Program-made: the position numbers and the translations under genes | The notes under the pieces: model-generated | The model's input: the letters and a program-made list of their open reading frames with translations, nothing else | The model's database searches: none | What the model was told of the DNA's origin: nothing | Source: Thermoleptolyngbya sichuanensis A183 | GTDB lineage: Bacteria; Cyanobacteriota; Cyanobacteriia; Elainellales; Elainellaceae | Length of the DNA stretch: 64,000 nucleotides | NCBI RefSeq assembly: GCF_013177315.1 | Contig: NZ_CP053661.1 | Location: 620,001 to 684,000 of the forward strand | Direction of reading: 5' to 3' | Shown here: positions 17,794 to 27,434 of the stretch, in pieces | Layout of the letters: each line of letters begins with the position of its first letter | Numbering within the stretch: position 1 is the first letter of the stretch

Positions 17794-19257
17794 CTACCCT
17801 TCTTCCAGCCAAAGCTCGTCGCTGGCATGATGCACCGTTTTTACCCACTTCAGGCGCTTGGGACGAATGGACATGCGGAGGGTGGTGCTGGCCACGATCG
17901 CCAGCCAGTGGAGCATGTAAATCGCGCCGCGCAGGGTTTGCAGCAGGAGTGAAAAACCGGGGTAGGTGCGGCCGCGGCGCACGTCTTCCAGTTCTGCCTT
18001 GGCTTCGGTGCGGGTCTGGAAGCGACGCAGGCCGATCATCATGCCCACCATCGACATGATCAGCGTGAACCCGGTAAGCGGGCCAAAGATGGGAAGACGA
18101 CTGCGGGCGATCGCCATCAGCAGATCCGGCAGCGCTGCCGTTGGCATGATGTACTGAAACATGAAGAACGTCAGCAGATCCATCGTCTTGCGAGTGCCCA
18201 TGCGGTTGCGAACGATCCAGCGCCAGTAGTCGAGGTAGCGCTGATAGCCGCCCTCTGCCCAGCGGTTGCGCTGATGCCACAGCCCGCCCAAGCGCGTTAC
18301 GCCTTGCTCTTGCACCGCAGGCATTGGCAAAAAGTCGATGTCCCATCCGTCTAGGTGTAGGCGAATGGTCAGATCCAGGTCATCGGTAATGGTTTCTTCG
18401 TTCCACGCGCCGCAGCGTTCTAGCGCCGCCCGCCGCACAAACTGACCGTTGCCGCGCAGTTCGCCAATGCCGCCTACCGCAATTCGCTGCTGCTGGTAAT
18501 ACGCATCTAGCGCCATTTCAGCAACCTGGCCCTGAATCCAGAAATTCCCCGAATCGGGATGGTTGGTGGCCTGGGCGATCGCCTTTCGCACCTGCACTGC
18601 GCCTACCCGCGCCGATTGGAACAAGGGCAGCACCCGCCGCAGCAGATCCGCAGGCACGTCCGCATCAGCATCAAACACGCCAAAGATTTCGCCCTTTGCC
18701 AGCGCACAGACTTGGTTTAATGCGCCCGACTTGCCACCACTGGCCTCGGCTCCGCGCCGCAGCACTTTCAGTTGGGGATACTCACTTTTCAATTTGTCCA
18801 GCACTTGGGGCGTGCGATCGGTGCTGTGGTCATCCACCACCCAGAGTTCATAGCGACTGACTGGATAGTCGATTTCACACAGCGCCCGCACCAAGGGACC
18901 AATCACGCCCTCCTCGTTCTTGGCTGCCACCATCAGCGATACGAAGGGCAGATCCGCCGAGTTGTCGCTGGTCAGCGGGTGGGGCAGAGGGCGGGGACGG
19001 GCCGCCATCAGCCGCAAGATGTGAACCCCCATCAATGCCGTTAGACCATACACCACCCACGCCCCCCAGGAAACGAGATGGAGGGCGATCGTGCTGCTCC
19101 ACACAATCGTCATTGCTAGGGCTGCCTTGCCCCTGCGTCCCGCTAGCCCGCGATAAAACTGCGACTGCGGATCGTCTGCATCGGACAAATCAGACACGAT
19201 GGCATGAACCGGCTCTAGCTCATCGTATTCGTCGTCATACCAGGACTGCTGCGGCAT
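17794..19257 (-). CDS. mgdA: Membrane glycosyltransferase family 2, probable beta-monoglucosyldiacylglycerol synthase
   Basis: A 487-residue protein with membrane helices at about 48-85 and three to four near 345-455. The catalytic domain between them has VSLMVAAKNEEGVIGPLV (about 107), VVDDHSTDRTP (about 140), VFDADADVPADLL (about 194), ITDDLDLTIRLHLDGW (about 290) and the processive-type QRNRWAEGG motif (about 329). This layout and length fit the cyanobacterial enzyme that transfers glucose from UDP-glucose to diacylglycerol, the first step of galactolipid synthesis, acting at the thylakoid or plasma membrane. The assignment is by recognition of family and architecture; another cellulose-synthase-like transferase is possible. 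Confidence 0.75.
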   Translation of the reverse strand: MPQQSWYDDEYDELEPVHAIVSDLSDADDPQSQFYRGLAGRRGKAALAMTIVWSSTIALHLVSWGAWVVYGLTALMGVHILRLMAARPRPLPHPLTSDNSADLPFVSLMVAAKNEEGVIGPLVRALCEIDYPVSRYELWVVDDHSTDRTPQVLDKLKSEYPQLKVLRRGAEASGGKSGALNQVCALAKGEIFGVFDADADVPADLLRRVLPLFQSARVGAVQVRKAIAQATNHPDSGNFWIQGQVAEMALDAYYQQQRIAVGGIGELRGNGQFVRRAALERCGAWNEETITDDLDLTIRLHLDGWDIDFLPMPAVQEQGVTRLGGLWHQRNRWAEGGYQRYLDYWRWIVRNRMGTRKTMDLLTFFMFQYIMPTAALPDLLMAIARSRLPIFGPLTGFTLIMSMVGMMIGLRRFQTRTEAKAELEDVRRGRTYPGFSLLLQTLRGAIYMLHWLAIVASTTLRMSIRPKRLKWVKTVHHASDELWLEEG

Positions 19258-19957
19258 AGGTTCACCCTTTGACGGCTTCCGTCATGATGCAGAGGTCTAA
19301 ATCGGTCAAATCTAAATCTGGGAAGTTCTAGATTTGAGAAGAATCTGAGAAGAATTTAGATCCGTCAAACCAAAAGGAATCGAATGAAAAATAGCGCGAT
19401 GTGCAACGTTCACGCTGCCCTCATCCCCCAACCCCATTCTCCCAAGTCGGGAGAATGAGAGAAAGAGAGGCTCGAAATCCCTCTCCCGCTCTGGGAGAGG
19501 GATTAAAGCCTTCGGCATACCAGAAAAGGGTGAGAGGAATCGGCAAAGTTGCACATCTCGTAAAAATATGGACTGTAGATATGAATTTGTCTAAGATGTC
19601 TCGGTCTAAAGTCGCGGTTTGGGAAACCTGTCGAGCGGACATTGCGCCGCCAATCTCCATCCTAACCAGGACGAATGGACGATTTGAAAATCCTTCAGGA
19701 CACTTTTGGTACAGGACTCTTTCAGCAGTAGTCTACCAATCATTAAGCAATCCTAAAACTGAAATTGGCAAACCATCGTTAGATTGCCCGAAATTCAAGC
19801 CTTTCCATCATGCGCTAGGTTGTGAGGCGATCGCTCGACTCAGCGGTGTGGCTTCCCGTCTCACCCGCTGGGCTTCTCAAACCGCTGACCCTGCATAACC
19901 TGACCCAGACACACCAGGCTGATATTCTGATGAAGGTTCTTAGAGGCGAATGGTTTT
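19258..19957. other. 700 bp intergenic region carrying one repeat element, no supported gene
   Basis: It separates the leftward mgdA-like gene from the rightward rph, so both promoters lie here. A repeat element occupies 19398-19557. The rest has only open frames without similarity, ribosome-binding sites or plausible composition. Confidence 0.6.
19398..19557. repeat. MITE-like element, family 3, copy with GATGTGCAAC ends
   Basis: About 160 bp. The ends GATGTGCAACGTT (left) and AAAGTTGCACATC (right) are inverted repeats. Inside are CCCTCATCCCCCAACCCC, then inverted CTCTCCCGCTCTGGGAGAG and TTCTCCCAAGTCGGGAGAA stems. The interior resembles the element at 39625-39758. No coding capacity and no clear target duplication. 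Confidence 0.6.
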
Positions 19958-20680
19958 ATGGCGTGGACACGGCCCAGCGGGCGGCAGGCAGATGAGCTGC
20001 GTCCGGTTCGATTTGAGCGGCGATTCACCCGATTTGCGGCGGGGTCGGTGCTGGCGCACTGCGGCGAAACCCAGGTGTTGTGTACGGTGACGGTGCAGCC
20101 CGGTGTGCCGAAGTTTTTGGAAGGCAGCGGCCAGGGCTGGCTGACGGCGGAATATCGAATGCTGCCCAGCGCCACACCCCAGCGACAGGCACGGGAATTT
20201 ATGAAACTGTCGGGGCGGACGCAGGAGATTCAGCGGCTGATTGGGCGCAGTTTGCGGGCGGCGCTGGATATGAAGGCGCTGGGGGAACGGACGCTGACGG
20301 TGGATGCGGACGTGCTGCAAGCGGATGCGGGAACCCGCACCACGGCAATTACCGGAGGATATGTGGCCCTGTGTGATGCGATCGCCTATCTCCTGTCCAC
20401 GGGTGAACTGGAGGCTTCACCCCTGCGGCATCAGATCGCGGCGGTGTCTGTGGGGCTTTTGCACGGCGAAGCCTTTCTGGATTTGGACTATCCCGAAGAT
20501 GTGGCGGCGGAGATTGATTTCAATGTTGTGATGACGGAAGAATTGGCCCTGATCGAGCTACAAGGCACGGCCGAAGAAGGCAGCTTTAGTCGGACTCAGC
20601 TTAACCAGCTTTTGGATATTGCCGAAACGGGCATTGGCGAGTTGCTCAAGCTTCAGCAGCAGGCATTGCGAAGCAGCTAA
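19958..20680 (+). CDS. rph: Ribonuclease PH
   Basis: A 240-residue phosphorolytic 3'-to-5' exoribonuclease that trims tRNA precursors; it forms a hexameric ring in the cytoplasm. The start [17 protein letters not shown] is the family opening. [17 protein letters not shown] (about 28), [14 protein letters not shown] (about 61), [15 protein letters not shown] (about 87) and the active-site region [19 protein letters not shown] (about 120) are all present. Length is typical and the gene appears intact. It is followed after about 145 bases by cysE. Confidence 0.95.
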   Translation: MAWTRPSGRQADELRPVRFERRFTRFAAGSVLAHCGETQVLCTVTVQPGVPKFLEGSGQGWLTAEYRMLPSATPQRQAREFMKLSGRTQEIQRLIGRSLRAALDMKALGERTLTVDADVLQADAGTRTTAITGGYVALCDAIAYLLSTGELEASPLRHQIAAVSVGLLHGEAFLDLDYPEDVAAEIDFNVVMTEELALIELQGTAEEGSFSRTQLNQLLDIAETGIGELLKLQQQALRSS

Positions 20681-20824
20681 GCAAGACCCTGGACGGGCGA
20701 TCGCCCCCCTTTTATCGGCTCAAAATCCTTCCCAAGAATCCCCCGTCTGGGGCTTATCAAAGCTTTACCCCAGAACGTTAAGATAAGGGATGAACATTCC
20801 GAAAAGGATCGGAGTTAATTTCTA

Positions 20825-21637
20825 GTGCTAGAGACACTCATCGCCGACTTTCGCGTCATCTTTGAGCGAGATCCTGCCGCTCGAAACTGGTTAGAAGTTC
20901 TCTTTTGCTATCCCGGTCTACAAGCCCTGTTGATGCACCGTTTTGCCCATCGTTTGTATCAGATGCGGCTGCCCTTCTTGCCGCGTTTGATTTCCCATCT
21001 GGCCCGCTTTTTGACGGGCATCGAGATTCACCCAGGCGCACAGATTGGCAGCGGCGTGTTTATCGACCACGGCATGGGGGTGGTCATTGGCGAAACGGCG
21101 ATCGTGGGTAACTACGCGCTAATTTACCAGGGCGTGACCCTGGGCGGCACGGGCAAAGAAAGCGGCAAGCGCCACCCGACGCTGGGCGAAAACGTGGTCG
21201 TCGGCGCGGGCGCAAAGGTGTTGGGCAACCTGAACATTGGCGATAACGTGCGAATTGGTGCGGGGTCTGTGGTGCTGCGCGACGTGCCCGCCGATTGCAC
21301 GGTGGTTGGTGTGCCTGGACGGGTGGTGTATCGCGGTGGTGAACGGGTCGATCCGCTGGAACACAACCGCCTGCCTGACTCGGAAGCTGAGGTGATTCGT
21401 GCCCTGCTGGATCGCATCGAAGGGTTGGAACAGCAGATGGAAAGCCTGAAACGGGAACGGGCGCAAACGCCGCATCTGTCCGTTCCCGCAGTGGAGCATC
21501 GCCCGCTGGTTGCTGCCTTCGTCGTGCCGTCTGATGCAGAAGCCGAACCGCAACAAGCGCCAGCCGTTGAGGTCAAATCCAAGTGTCGCTTGAGCGATCG
21601 CGTGATTGAAGAATTTCTGAACGGCGCAGGTATCTAA
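20825..21637 (+). CDS. cysE: Serine O-acetyltransferase
   Basis: A 270-residue enzyme making O-acetylserine from serine and acetyl-CoA, the first step of cysteine synthesis. The N-terminal helical part (about 1-60) is followed by a left-handed beta-helix of hexapeptide repeats (about 62-180: [37 protein letters not shown]). The catalytic His lies in the [11 protein letters not shown] and GKRHPTLG blocks. The start codon is GTG at 20825, with AAGGATCGGAG about 11-21 bases in front. The C-terminal tail beyond about 190 is longer than in enterobacterial CysE and lacks a recognisable regulatory end. Confidence 0.93.
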   Translation: MLETLIADFRVIFERDPAARNWLEVLFCYPGLQALLMHRFAHRLYQMRLPFLPRLISHLARFLTGIEIHPGAQIGSGVFIDHGMGVVIGETAIVGNYALIYQGVTLGGTGKESGKRHPTLGENVVVGAGAKVLGNLNIGDNVRIGAGSVVLRDVPADCTVVGVPGRVVYRGGERVDPLEHNRLPDSEAEVIRALLDRIEGLEQQMESLKRERAQTPHLSVPAVEHRPLVAAFVVPSDAEAEPQQAPAVEVKSKCRLSDRVIEEFLNGAGI

Positions 21638-21679
21638 CGGCCTGCTTTGATGGTTTCTATTTGATGGTTTCTACAAGAT

Positions 21680-21731
21680 CGCCTCTACCCGCAGCCGGAA
21701 GTCCCACGACCTCCGGCTGCGGGTAGAGGCG
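21680..21731. repeat. Perfect 20 bp inverted repeat with 12-base loop
   Basis: CGCCTCTACCCGCAGCCGGA (21680-21699) pairs exactly with 21712-21731. It lies 43 bases after cysE. There is no T run behind it on either strand, so it is either an unusual terminator or a dispersed palindromic repeat. Confidence 0.7.
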
Positions 21732-21850
21732 CATCAATCCTGGGTATTAGTCCAACCGATGTAACAACCTGTAAATCGCCTCTGGGTTGGATCACGCCAT
21801 TCCCTACAATGAGCCTATAGCCTGCTTTTAGCCGTTCCTCAAACTGTTCC

Positions 21851-21940
21851 AGGACTTACGCACTTGCGATAAGTTTTCTGGATTTTGGAGGATTTCTCGC
21901 GGGCGCAGCCCGCGAGAAATCCTCCAACTTCGTAAGTCCT
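21851..21940. repeat. Family 2 repeat (AGGACTTACGCA ends), copy A
   Basis: 90 bp. The left end is AGGACTTACGCA and the right end CGTAAGTCCT. The interior TTTCTCGCGGGC/GCCCGCGAGAAA palindrome is perfect. Copies B and C are at 24078-24167 and 36552-36641. It ends 21 bases before the ATG of the CBS gene, so it replaces or forms most of that gene's leader. Confidence 0.8.
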
Positions 21941-21961
21941 ATGTTCTTTTAATTTGCCGAT

Positions 21962-22426
21962 ATGACTGTAACCGTTGCTGATGTGATGACTCCCGACCCG
22001 ATCGTGGTGCATCCCGAAACGCCCCTGAATGAGGCCATCAAGCTGATTGCCGAGCGGCGGATTAGCGGGCTGCCTGTGGTCGATGCCGATGGCAAGCTGG
22101 TGGGGGTTCTCTCAGAAGCCGACCTGATGTGGCGCGAAACAGGACCTACGCCGCCGCCCTACATCATGATTTTGGACAGCGTAATTTATCTGGAAAACCC
22201 CGGCAAGCATGAGCGAGAGCTGCACAAGGCTCTAGGGCAGACCGTTGGCGAAGTCATGACGGGCAAAAAGGAAATCGTCACCACAAAACCGAGCCAAACG
22301 CTGCAAAGCGCCGCCAAGCTGATGCACGACCGAGACACGACGCGCCTGCCCGTCCTCGACGACAGCGGCAAGGTGATTGGCATTTTGACACGCGGCGATA
22401 TCGTGCGGCATTTGGCAGTGGAATAG
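21962..22426 (+). CDS. Two-CBS-domain protein
   Basis: A 154-residue protein made of two CBS motifs and little else: VADVMTPDPIVVHPETPLNE to ADGKLVGVLSEADLM (residues about 5-60), and VGEVMTGKKEIVTTKPSQTL to SGKVIGILTRGDIVRHL (about 95-152). Paired CBS domains form a Bateman module that usually senses adenine nucleotides. The partner is not evident. It is followed after 49 bases by the nblB-like gene on the same strand, so co-transcription is possible. Confidence 0.88.
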   Translation: MTVTVADVMTPDPIVVHPETPLNEAIKLIAERRISGLPVVDADGKLVGVLSEADLMWRETGPTPPPYIMILDSVIYLENPGKHERELHKALGQTVGEVMTGKKEIVTTKPSQTLQSAAKLMHDRDTTRLPVLDDSGKVIGILTRGDIVRHLAVE

Positions 22427-22475
22427 TGTTCGGCTGAATCAATTCCAGTCTTTTAGGAATCCCAAGTTTAAGAAG

Positions 22476-23129
22476 ATGACGATTACTCCTGAATCTGTGA
22501 AAGCCCTGCTGGAGTCTGGGGATTTTGGCGATCGCCTCCGTGCGGTGAACCAAATGCGGCAGCTTGATCCGGCGATCGCCTTCGATCTCATCCAAATTGC
22601 CGCCACGGATTCCAGCGTTCGGGTGCGCTACGCCGCCGTCAGCCAGCTTGCCAGCCTGGGCAGCCAGAATCCCGACATGGCGCTGGATCTGCTGCAAGCC
22701 AGCCTGCGAGATGCCGAACCCGACGTGCAGGCGGTCGCAGCCGACTCGATTGGGGCGCTGAAGCTGACGGCGGCCTACGAAGACCTAAAGGCGCTCTATC
22801 ACCGCAGCACAGAATGGCTGGTGCAGTTCAGCATTATCGCAGCGTTGGGCGAACTGGGCGATCCGTCGAGCTTTGACCTGCTGCAAGAGGCCCTCGGCTC
22901 CACCAATGAACTGGTGCGGACGGCGGCGATCGGCTCCCTAGGCGAACTGGGCGACCCCCGCGCCATTCCCCTGTTGACGGCCTACGCCACGCACCCCGAC
23001 TGGCAAATTCGCCATCGCGTGGTGCAGGCATTGGGACATTTCCAAACCCCAGAGGCGCGTACTGTGTTGGAGACTATGGTGAGCGATGACAACAGTGCTG
23101 TGTCCCAAGAGGCAAAGCTTTATCTGTAG
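22476..23129 (+). CDS. nblB: HEAT-repeat protein, NblB-like (phycobilisome degradation)
   Basis: 217 aa composed of five to six HEAT-like helical repeats (RLRAVNQMRQLDPAIAFDLI; VRVRYAAVSQLASLG; PDVQAVAADSIGALK; LVQFSIIAALGELGDPSSFDLL; LVRTAAIGSLGELGDPRAIPLL; WQIRHRVVQALGHF). Length and N-terminus (TPESVKALLESGDFGDRLRAVNQ) match cyanobacterial NblB homologues, related to phycobilin lyases of the CpcE/F type and involved in phycobilisome breakdown under nutrient stress. Cyanobacteria often carry several paralogues with differing roles, so the exact function is less sure than the family. Allophycocyanin genes elsewhere in the window fit the pigment context. Confidence 0.72.
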   Translation: MTITPESVKALLESGDFGDRLRAVNQMRQLDPAIAFDLIQIAATDSSVRVRYAAVSQLASLGSQNPDMALDLLQASLRDAEPDVQAVAADSIGALKLTAAYEDLKALYHRSTEWLVQFSIIAALGELGDPSSFDLLQEALGSTNELVRTAAIGSLGELGDPRAIPLLTAYATHPDWQIRHRVVQALGHFQTPEARTVLETMVSDDNSAVSQEAKLYL

Positions 23130-23365
23130 GGAGAAATGGGTCGGTATCTACGGTTTTTACACAACAGATGCATCAGATGCATCTATTCGCAAATCGGGCG
23201 ATCGCCCTTTTCAGTCCCCTCTTAGATTCCTAATTCCTTCTTAAGATTCCTGCCGCAACTGCCGAGATAGAATGATGAAAGTGGCTAATCCCGCTCGGAA
23301 TACTGTACTTTGTGGGATGATGTAGATACCCTCAAATTGTTACTCTTACTACAGGAATTCTTTCT

Positions 23366-24001
23366 ATGGCACTCCGACTTGGTGATACCGTTCCCAACTT
23401 CACCCAAAAGTCCACCGAAGGCGATATCAATTTCTACGAGTGGGCTGGCGATAGCTGGGTGGTTCTCTTTTCCCACCCCAAGGACTTTACCCCCGTTTGC
23501 ACGACTGAACTAGGCCGCGTGGCAAACCTCAAGCCCGAATTTGACAAGCGCAACGTGAAAGTCATCGCCCTCAGCGTCGATGATGTGGATTCTCATGCAG
23601 GCTGGGTGGGCGACATCGAAGAAACCCAAAACACGAAGCTGAACTATCCCATCCTGGCTGATCCCGATCATGTCGTATCTGACCTGTACGACATGATCCA
23701 CCCCAACGCCAACGCCATGCTGACGGTTCGCACTGTGTTTGTGATCGACCCTGCCAAGAAATTGCGGCTGTCTTTGACCTATCCCCCCAGCACGGGCCGC
23801 AACTTTGACGAAATTCTGCGCGTGATCGACTCGCTGCAACTGACCGACAACTATGGTGTGGCTACGCCCGCCGACTGGAAGGACGGCGATGACGTAGTGG
23901 TTGTGCCCTCGATCCCTACCGAAGAGGCAAAGCAGAAGTTCCCCAAAGGCGTAAACGAAATTCGCCCCTATCTGCGGATGACCCCCCAGCCCAACAAGTA
24001 G
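23366..24001 (+). CDS. 1-Cys peroxiredoxin (Prx6 family)
   Basis: A 211-residue thiol peroxidase that reduces hydrogen peroxide and alkyl hydroperoxides. The peroxidatic Cys is in DFTPVCTTELGR (residue about 45). The later resolving Cys of 2-Cys enzymes is absent, and the C-terminal extension (about 155-211, RPYLRMTPQP) is typical of the 1-Cys/Prx6 group. ACAGGAA provides a ribosome-binding site about 11 bases upstream. A hairpin with T run follows at 24032. Confidence 0.93.
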   Translation: MALRLGDTVPNFTQKSTEGDINFYEWAGDSWVVLFSHPKDFTPVCTTELGRVANLKPEFDKRNVKVIALSVDDVDSHAGWVGDIEETQNTKLNYPILADPDHVVSDLYDMIHPNANAMLTVRTVFVIDPAKKLRLSLTYPPSTGRNFDEILRVIDSLQLTDNYGVATPADWKDGDDVVVVPSIPTEEAKQKFPKGVNEIRPYLRMTPQPNK

Positions 24002-24031
24002 GCGCTGTGTGAGGTTGTCAAAGCTTGATAG

Positions 24032-24064
24032 AAAAAGGCAGGTACGGCGTATCTGTCCTTTTTG
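24032..24064 (+). terminator. Rho-independent terminator after the peroxiredoxin gene
   Basis: AAAAAGGCAG pairs with CTGTCCTTTTT around a GTACGGCGTAT loop, with one bulged base, ending in five T. It lies 31 bases after the stop codon. Confidence 0.65.
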
Positions 24065-24077
24065 TTGCGGCTTTCTT

Positions 24078-24167
24078 AGGACTTACGCAGTTGGACGATT
24101 TCTTGCGGGCGCAGCCCACGAGAAATCATCCAAAATCCAGAAAACCTGTCGCAAGTGCGTAAGTCCT
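24078..24167. repeat. Family 2 repeat (AGGACTTACGCA ends), copy B
   Basis: 90 bp in the opposite orientation to copy A: AGGACTTACGCA at the left and TGCGTAAGTCCT at the right, with a TTTCTTGCGGGC/GCCCACGAGAAA interior that has lost perfect pairing. Two copies of a 14-mer, TATTTCTTAAGTGC, follow at 24167-24194. Confidence 0.8.
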
Positions 24168-24341
24168 ATTTCTTAAGTGCTATTTCTTAAGTGCTATTTC
24201 TATAGTTCGTCTAAAGTTCGGGTCAGTTCCGAAAATGCCTCCCTAAGATAGAGGGTGAAATCCGGGGGCGATCGCCCGCTTCCCTCGCCAACGCAGCAGG
24301 GCGATCGCCACACCTCCGGGAGCGTTTTGCAGGAGAATCTC

Positions 24342-25415
24342 ATGTCTGAAGGCGATCCCATGCTGGATTTAAGCCACAAGCTGGCCCTCGACCGCGACTG
24401 CATGACCCTATCGCGGCACGTCCTCAAGCAGTTTCAAGACTTTTCGCCCGAAGCGCAAGACCTCAGCGCCCTGATGAGCCGCATTGCCCTGGCCGCCAAG
24501 TTGATTGCCCGTCGCCTCACTCGGGCTGGACTGATGGACGATGCCCTCGGCTTCACTGGGCAAACCAACGTCCAGGGCGAAGCCGTCAAAAAAATGGATG
24601 TATACGCCAACCAGGTGTTTATCTCCGTATTTGAACAAAGCGGACTGGTCTGCCGCCTTGCGTCCGAAGAAATGGAGAAGCCCTACCACATTCCCGAAAA
24701 CTGCCCCATCGGTCGCTACACCCTGCTCTATGACCCGATCGACGGCTCCTCGAATCTAGACGTGAATATTAACGTCGGGTCAATCTTTGCGATTCGACGA
24801 CAGAGCGACCCAGATATAGACGAAACCGGGCAAGACTTGCTGCAAAGCGGGCGCGGGCAAATTGCCGCAGGCTATGTCCTCTATGGCCCCAGCACCATGC
24901 TGATTTACTCCATTGGCACAGGGGTTCACGCCTTTACGCTCGACCCGACCCTGGGCGAATTTGTCCTGTCGAACGAAAACATCCGTGTGCCGGAGCATGG
25001 CCCCATCTACAGCGTCAACGAGGGCAACTTCTGGCAGTGGGACGAGTCGATTCGAGACTACATCCGCTATGTGCATCGCCATGAGGGCTACACCGCCCGC
25101 TACGGTGGGGCGCTGGTGGGCGACTTTCACCGCATTCTGTTTCAGGGCGGCGTGTTCCTCTATCCCGGCACGGTGAAAAAGCCCGAAGGCAAGCTGCGAT
25201 TGCTCTACGAATCTGCGCCGCTAGCATTCCTCATCGAACAGGCCGGTGGTCGCGCCAGCAACGGCACTCAGGACATTCTGGACGTAGTGCCCGATCAGGT
25301 TCACGCCCGCACGCCGCTGATTATCGGCAGCACCGAGGACGTGGCGCTGGTGGAATCCTTCATCCGTGAGCGGCAGCGTGAACAGCAAAATCCTGTGATC
25401 TCCGTGCGGTCTTAG
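24342..25415 (+). CDS. fbp: Fructose-1,6-bisphosphatase, class I
   Basis: A 357-residue enzyme that converts fructose-1,6-bisphosphate to fructose-6-phosphate for the Calvin cycle and gluconeogenesis. The metal/phosphate site [20 protein letters not shown] is at residues about 131-150. LASEEMEKP (about 107) and [19 protein letters not shown] (about 248) are further family blocks. The start at 24342 is set by AGGAG ten bases upstream; the frame is open to 24255. It heads the cluster fbp-zwf-opcA, a known cyanobacterial arrangement linking carbon fixation with the oxidative pentose phosphate pathway. Confidence 0.93.
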   Translation: MSEGDPMLDLSHKLALDRDCMTLSRHVLKQFQDFSPEAQDLSALMSRIALAAKLIARRLTRAGLMDDALGFTGQTNVQGEAVKKMDVYANQVFISVFEQSGLVCRLASEEMEKPYHIPENCPIGRYTLLYDPIDGSSNLDVNINVGSIFAIRRQSDPDIDETGQDLLQSGRGQIAAGYVLYGPSTMLIYSIGTGVHAFTLDPTLGEFVLSNENIRVPEHGPIYSVNEGNFWQWDESIRDYIRYVHRHEGYTARYGGALVGDFHRILFQGGVFLYPGTVKKPEGKLRLLYESAPLAFLIEQAGGRASNGTQDILDVVPDQVHARTPLIIGSTEDVALVESFIRERQREQQNPVISVRS

Positions 25416-25783
25416 TGGGCGGCAACCGGCCATTCCTAAAGCCCACATTAAGGTTTGCTGGGTTGTCAAACAGAAAACCAAGTTGAACTGGAAGAAGGTG
25501 GTGTGATAAGGAATGGCTTTCGTTGTTTCACGAGGTTTGCGGTCTAGAGCCTGCTGATGGAATCTGCGAAATCTCATCTGGAGCGCAGGGCAGATTCAGA
25601 AACGCCCGTCAGGATCGAAGGTCAAGGGTGAGCGCGTCCTGCGGGCTGGCATCTAGAAACAATATCTGGAAACAACATCTGGAAATAACATCTGGGCGAT
25701 CGCCCCTCAAAGCTGCTTCCACTCCTCCTCAACCTCTCATCCACCCAAATCTACGCACACTCTACGCACTCCTAACCTTGTCT
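25416..25783. other. Gap between fbp and zwf with a 3 x 13 bp tandem repeat
   Basis: No gene is supported. Three imperfect 13-mers of the form AACAACATCTGGA follow each other at 25658-25696, then a HIP1 site. The length suggests that zwf has its own promoter, but none is plain. Confidence 0.55.
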
Positions 25784-27313
25784 ATGGTCACGCTTCTAGA
25801 AAACCCCCTCCGCGTTGGTCTTCAGCAAGACCGCATTCCCGAACCCCAAATCCTAGTCATCTTTGGTGCCAGCGGCGACCTCACCCAGCGCAAGCTGATC
25901 CCTGCGATCTACCAAATGAAACTGGAGCGTCGTCTGCCGCCCGAGCTCACCATCGTCGGCGTAGCCCGACGGGATTGGAGCAACGACTATTTCCGAGAGC
26001 AGATGCGGATTGGGGTCGAAGAGTTTGGCGGTGGGCTAGGCAAACAAGAAGTCTGGGACGACTTTGCTCGCGGGCTGTACTATTTTCCCGCCGACATGGA
26101 CGATCCGGTTAGCTATCAGAGTTTGAAGAACTTCCTGGCAAACCTGGATGACACCCGTGGCACCCGTGGCAACCGAGTGTTCTACTTGGCGGTGGCCCCC
26201 CGCTTCTTCTCTGGGGCGATCGAGCAACTGGGCGCAGCCGGAATGTTGCAAGATCCCGAAAAGCATCGCCTAGTGATTGAAAAACCCTTTGGCAAAGACC
26301 TGATTTCTGCTCAGGCGCTCAACCAGGTCGTGCAGCATGTGTGCAACGAAAACCAGGTCTACCGCATCGACCACTACCTCGGCAAAGAAACAGTCCAAAA
26401 CCTGATGGTGTTTCGCTTTGCCAATGCCATCTTTGAGCCGCTGTGGAACCGTCAATACGTAGACCATGTGCAAATCACGGTGGCCGAGCGCGTTGGACTA
26501 GAGGGACGAGCTGGCTACTACGAAACGGCTGGAGCTTTGCGGGATATGGTGCAGAACCATCTCATGCAGCTCTTTTGTCTGACGGCGATGGAGCCGCCCA
26601 ACTCGCTCGATGCTGACAGCATCCGCAACGAAAAAGTAAAAGTGCTACAAGCGACTCACCTGGCTGAAGAGATTGAAATCGGCAAGGGTGCGATTCGGGG
26701 ACAATACTCCGCGGGCTGGCAAGACGGAAAGGCAATTCCTGGCTATCGTGAAGAAGAAGGGGCCAGCCCGACTTCGACAACCCCGACCTACGCCGCCATC
26801 AAGCTCAACATCGATAACTGGCGCTGGAAGGGTGTTCCCTTCTTTCTCCGAACCGGCAAGCGGATGCCCAAAAAGGTGTCGGAAATCGCCATCCAGTTTA
26901 AGGAAGTGCCATACCTGATGTTCCAGTCGGCATCGCGCCAAGCCAACCCCAACGTGCTGGCAATGCGGATTCAGCCAGACGAGGGAATTTCACTCCGATT
27001 TGAAGTGAAAACGCCTGGAACCTCTCTGCGAACCCGCTCGGTAGACATGGATTTTCGTTACGACACGGCCTTTGGTAGCGCCAATACCGACGCTTACAGC
27101 CGACTTTTGGTTGACTGTATGTTGGGTGACCAAACCCTGTTTACGCGGGGTGATGAGGTAGAAGCCTCCTGGCGCATTCTCACGCCGCTGCTGCGAGTCT
27201 GGGATGCCCCTGCTGATCCCGATGCGATTCCGCTGTATGAGGCAGGCACCTGGGGGCCGATCGAAGCGGAACTGCTGCTCAATCGGGATGGACGACGCTG
27301 GCGGAGGCTGTAG
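25784..27313 (+). CDS. zwf: Glucose-6-phosphate 1-dehydrogenase
   Basis: A 509-residue enzyme oxidising glucose-6-phosphate with NADP+, the entry to the oxidative pentose phosphate pathway that supplies reductant in the dark. [20 protein letters not shown] (residues about 24-43) is the nucleotide-binding site. [14 protein letters not shown] (about 195) holds the substrate-binding and catalytic His-Tyr region. RTGKRMPKK (about 362) is a further conserved block. The frame is open upstream to 25523, but homologues start at [13 protein letters not shown], so 25784 is taken. Next to opcA, whose product assembles and activates this enzyme. Confidence 0.95.
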   Translation: MVTLLENPLRVGLQQDRIPEPQILVIFGASGDLTQRKLIPAIYQMKLERRLPPELTIVGVARRDWSNDYFREQMRIGVEEFGGGLGKQEVWDDFARGLYYFPADMDDPVSYQSLKNFLANLDDTRGTRGNRVFYLAVAPRFFSGAIEQLGAAGMLQDPEKHRLVIEKPFGKDLISAQALNQVVQHVCNENQVYRIDHYLGKETVQNLMVFRFANAIFEPLWNRQYVDHVQITVAERVGLEGRAGYYETAGALRDMVQNHLMQLFCLTAMEPPNSLDADSIRNEKVKVLQATHLAEEIEIGKGAIRGQYSAGWQDGKAIPGYREEEGASPTSTTPTYAAIKLNIDNWRWKGVPFFLRTGKRMPKKVSEIAIQFKEVPYLMFQSASRQANPNVLAMRIQPDEGISLRFEVKTPGTSLRTRSVDMDFRYDTAFGSANTDAYSRLLVDCMLGDQTLFTRGDEVEASWRILTPLLRVWDAPADPDAIPLYEAGTWGPIEAELLLNRDGRRWRRL

Positions 27314-27434
27314 AAAGAGCTTGGGTCGAATACAAGCTCGAAGAATACAAGCTCGAAGAACAGCATTGAGACTCGAACTGGCTTGAATCTTACTTGAATC
27401 CTAGTTTTCTCAACCTTTCTCCACGACATTACCC

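Noticed and set aside
19401-19898. A 165-codon open frame in the gap before rph
   Set aside because: It starts inside the repeat element, lacks a ribosome-binding site and shows no family pattern.
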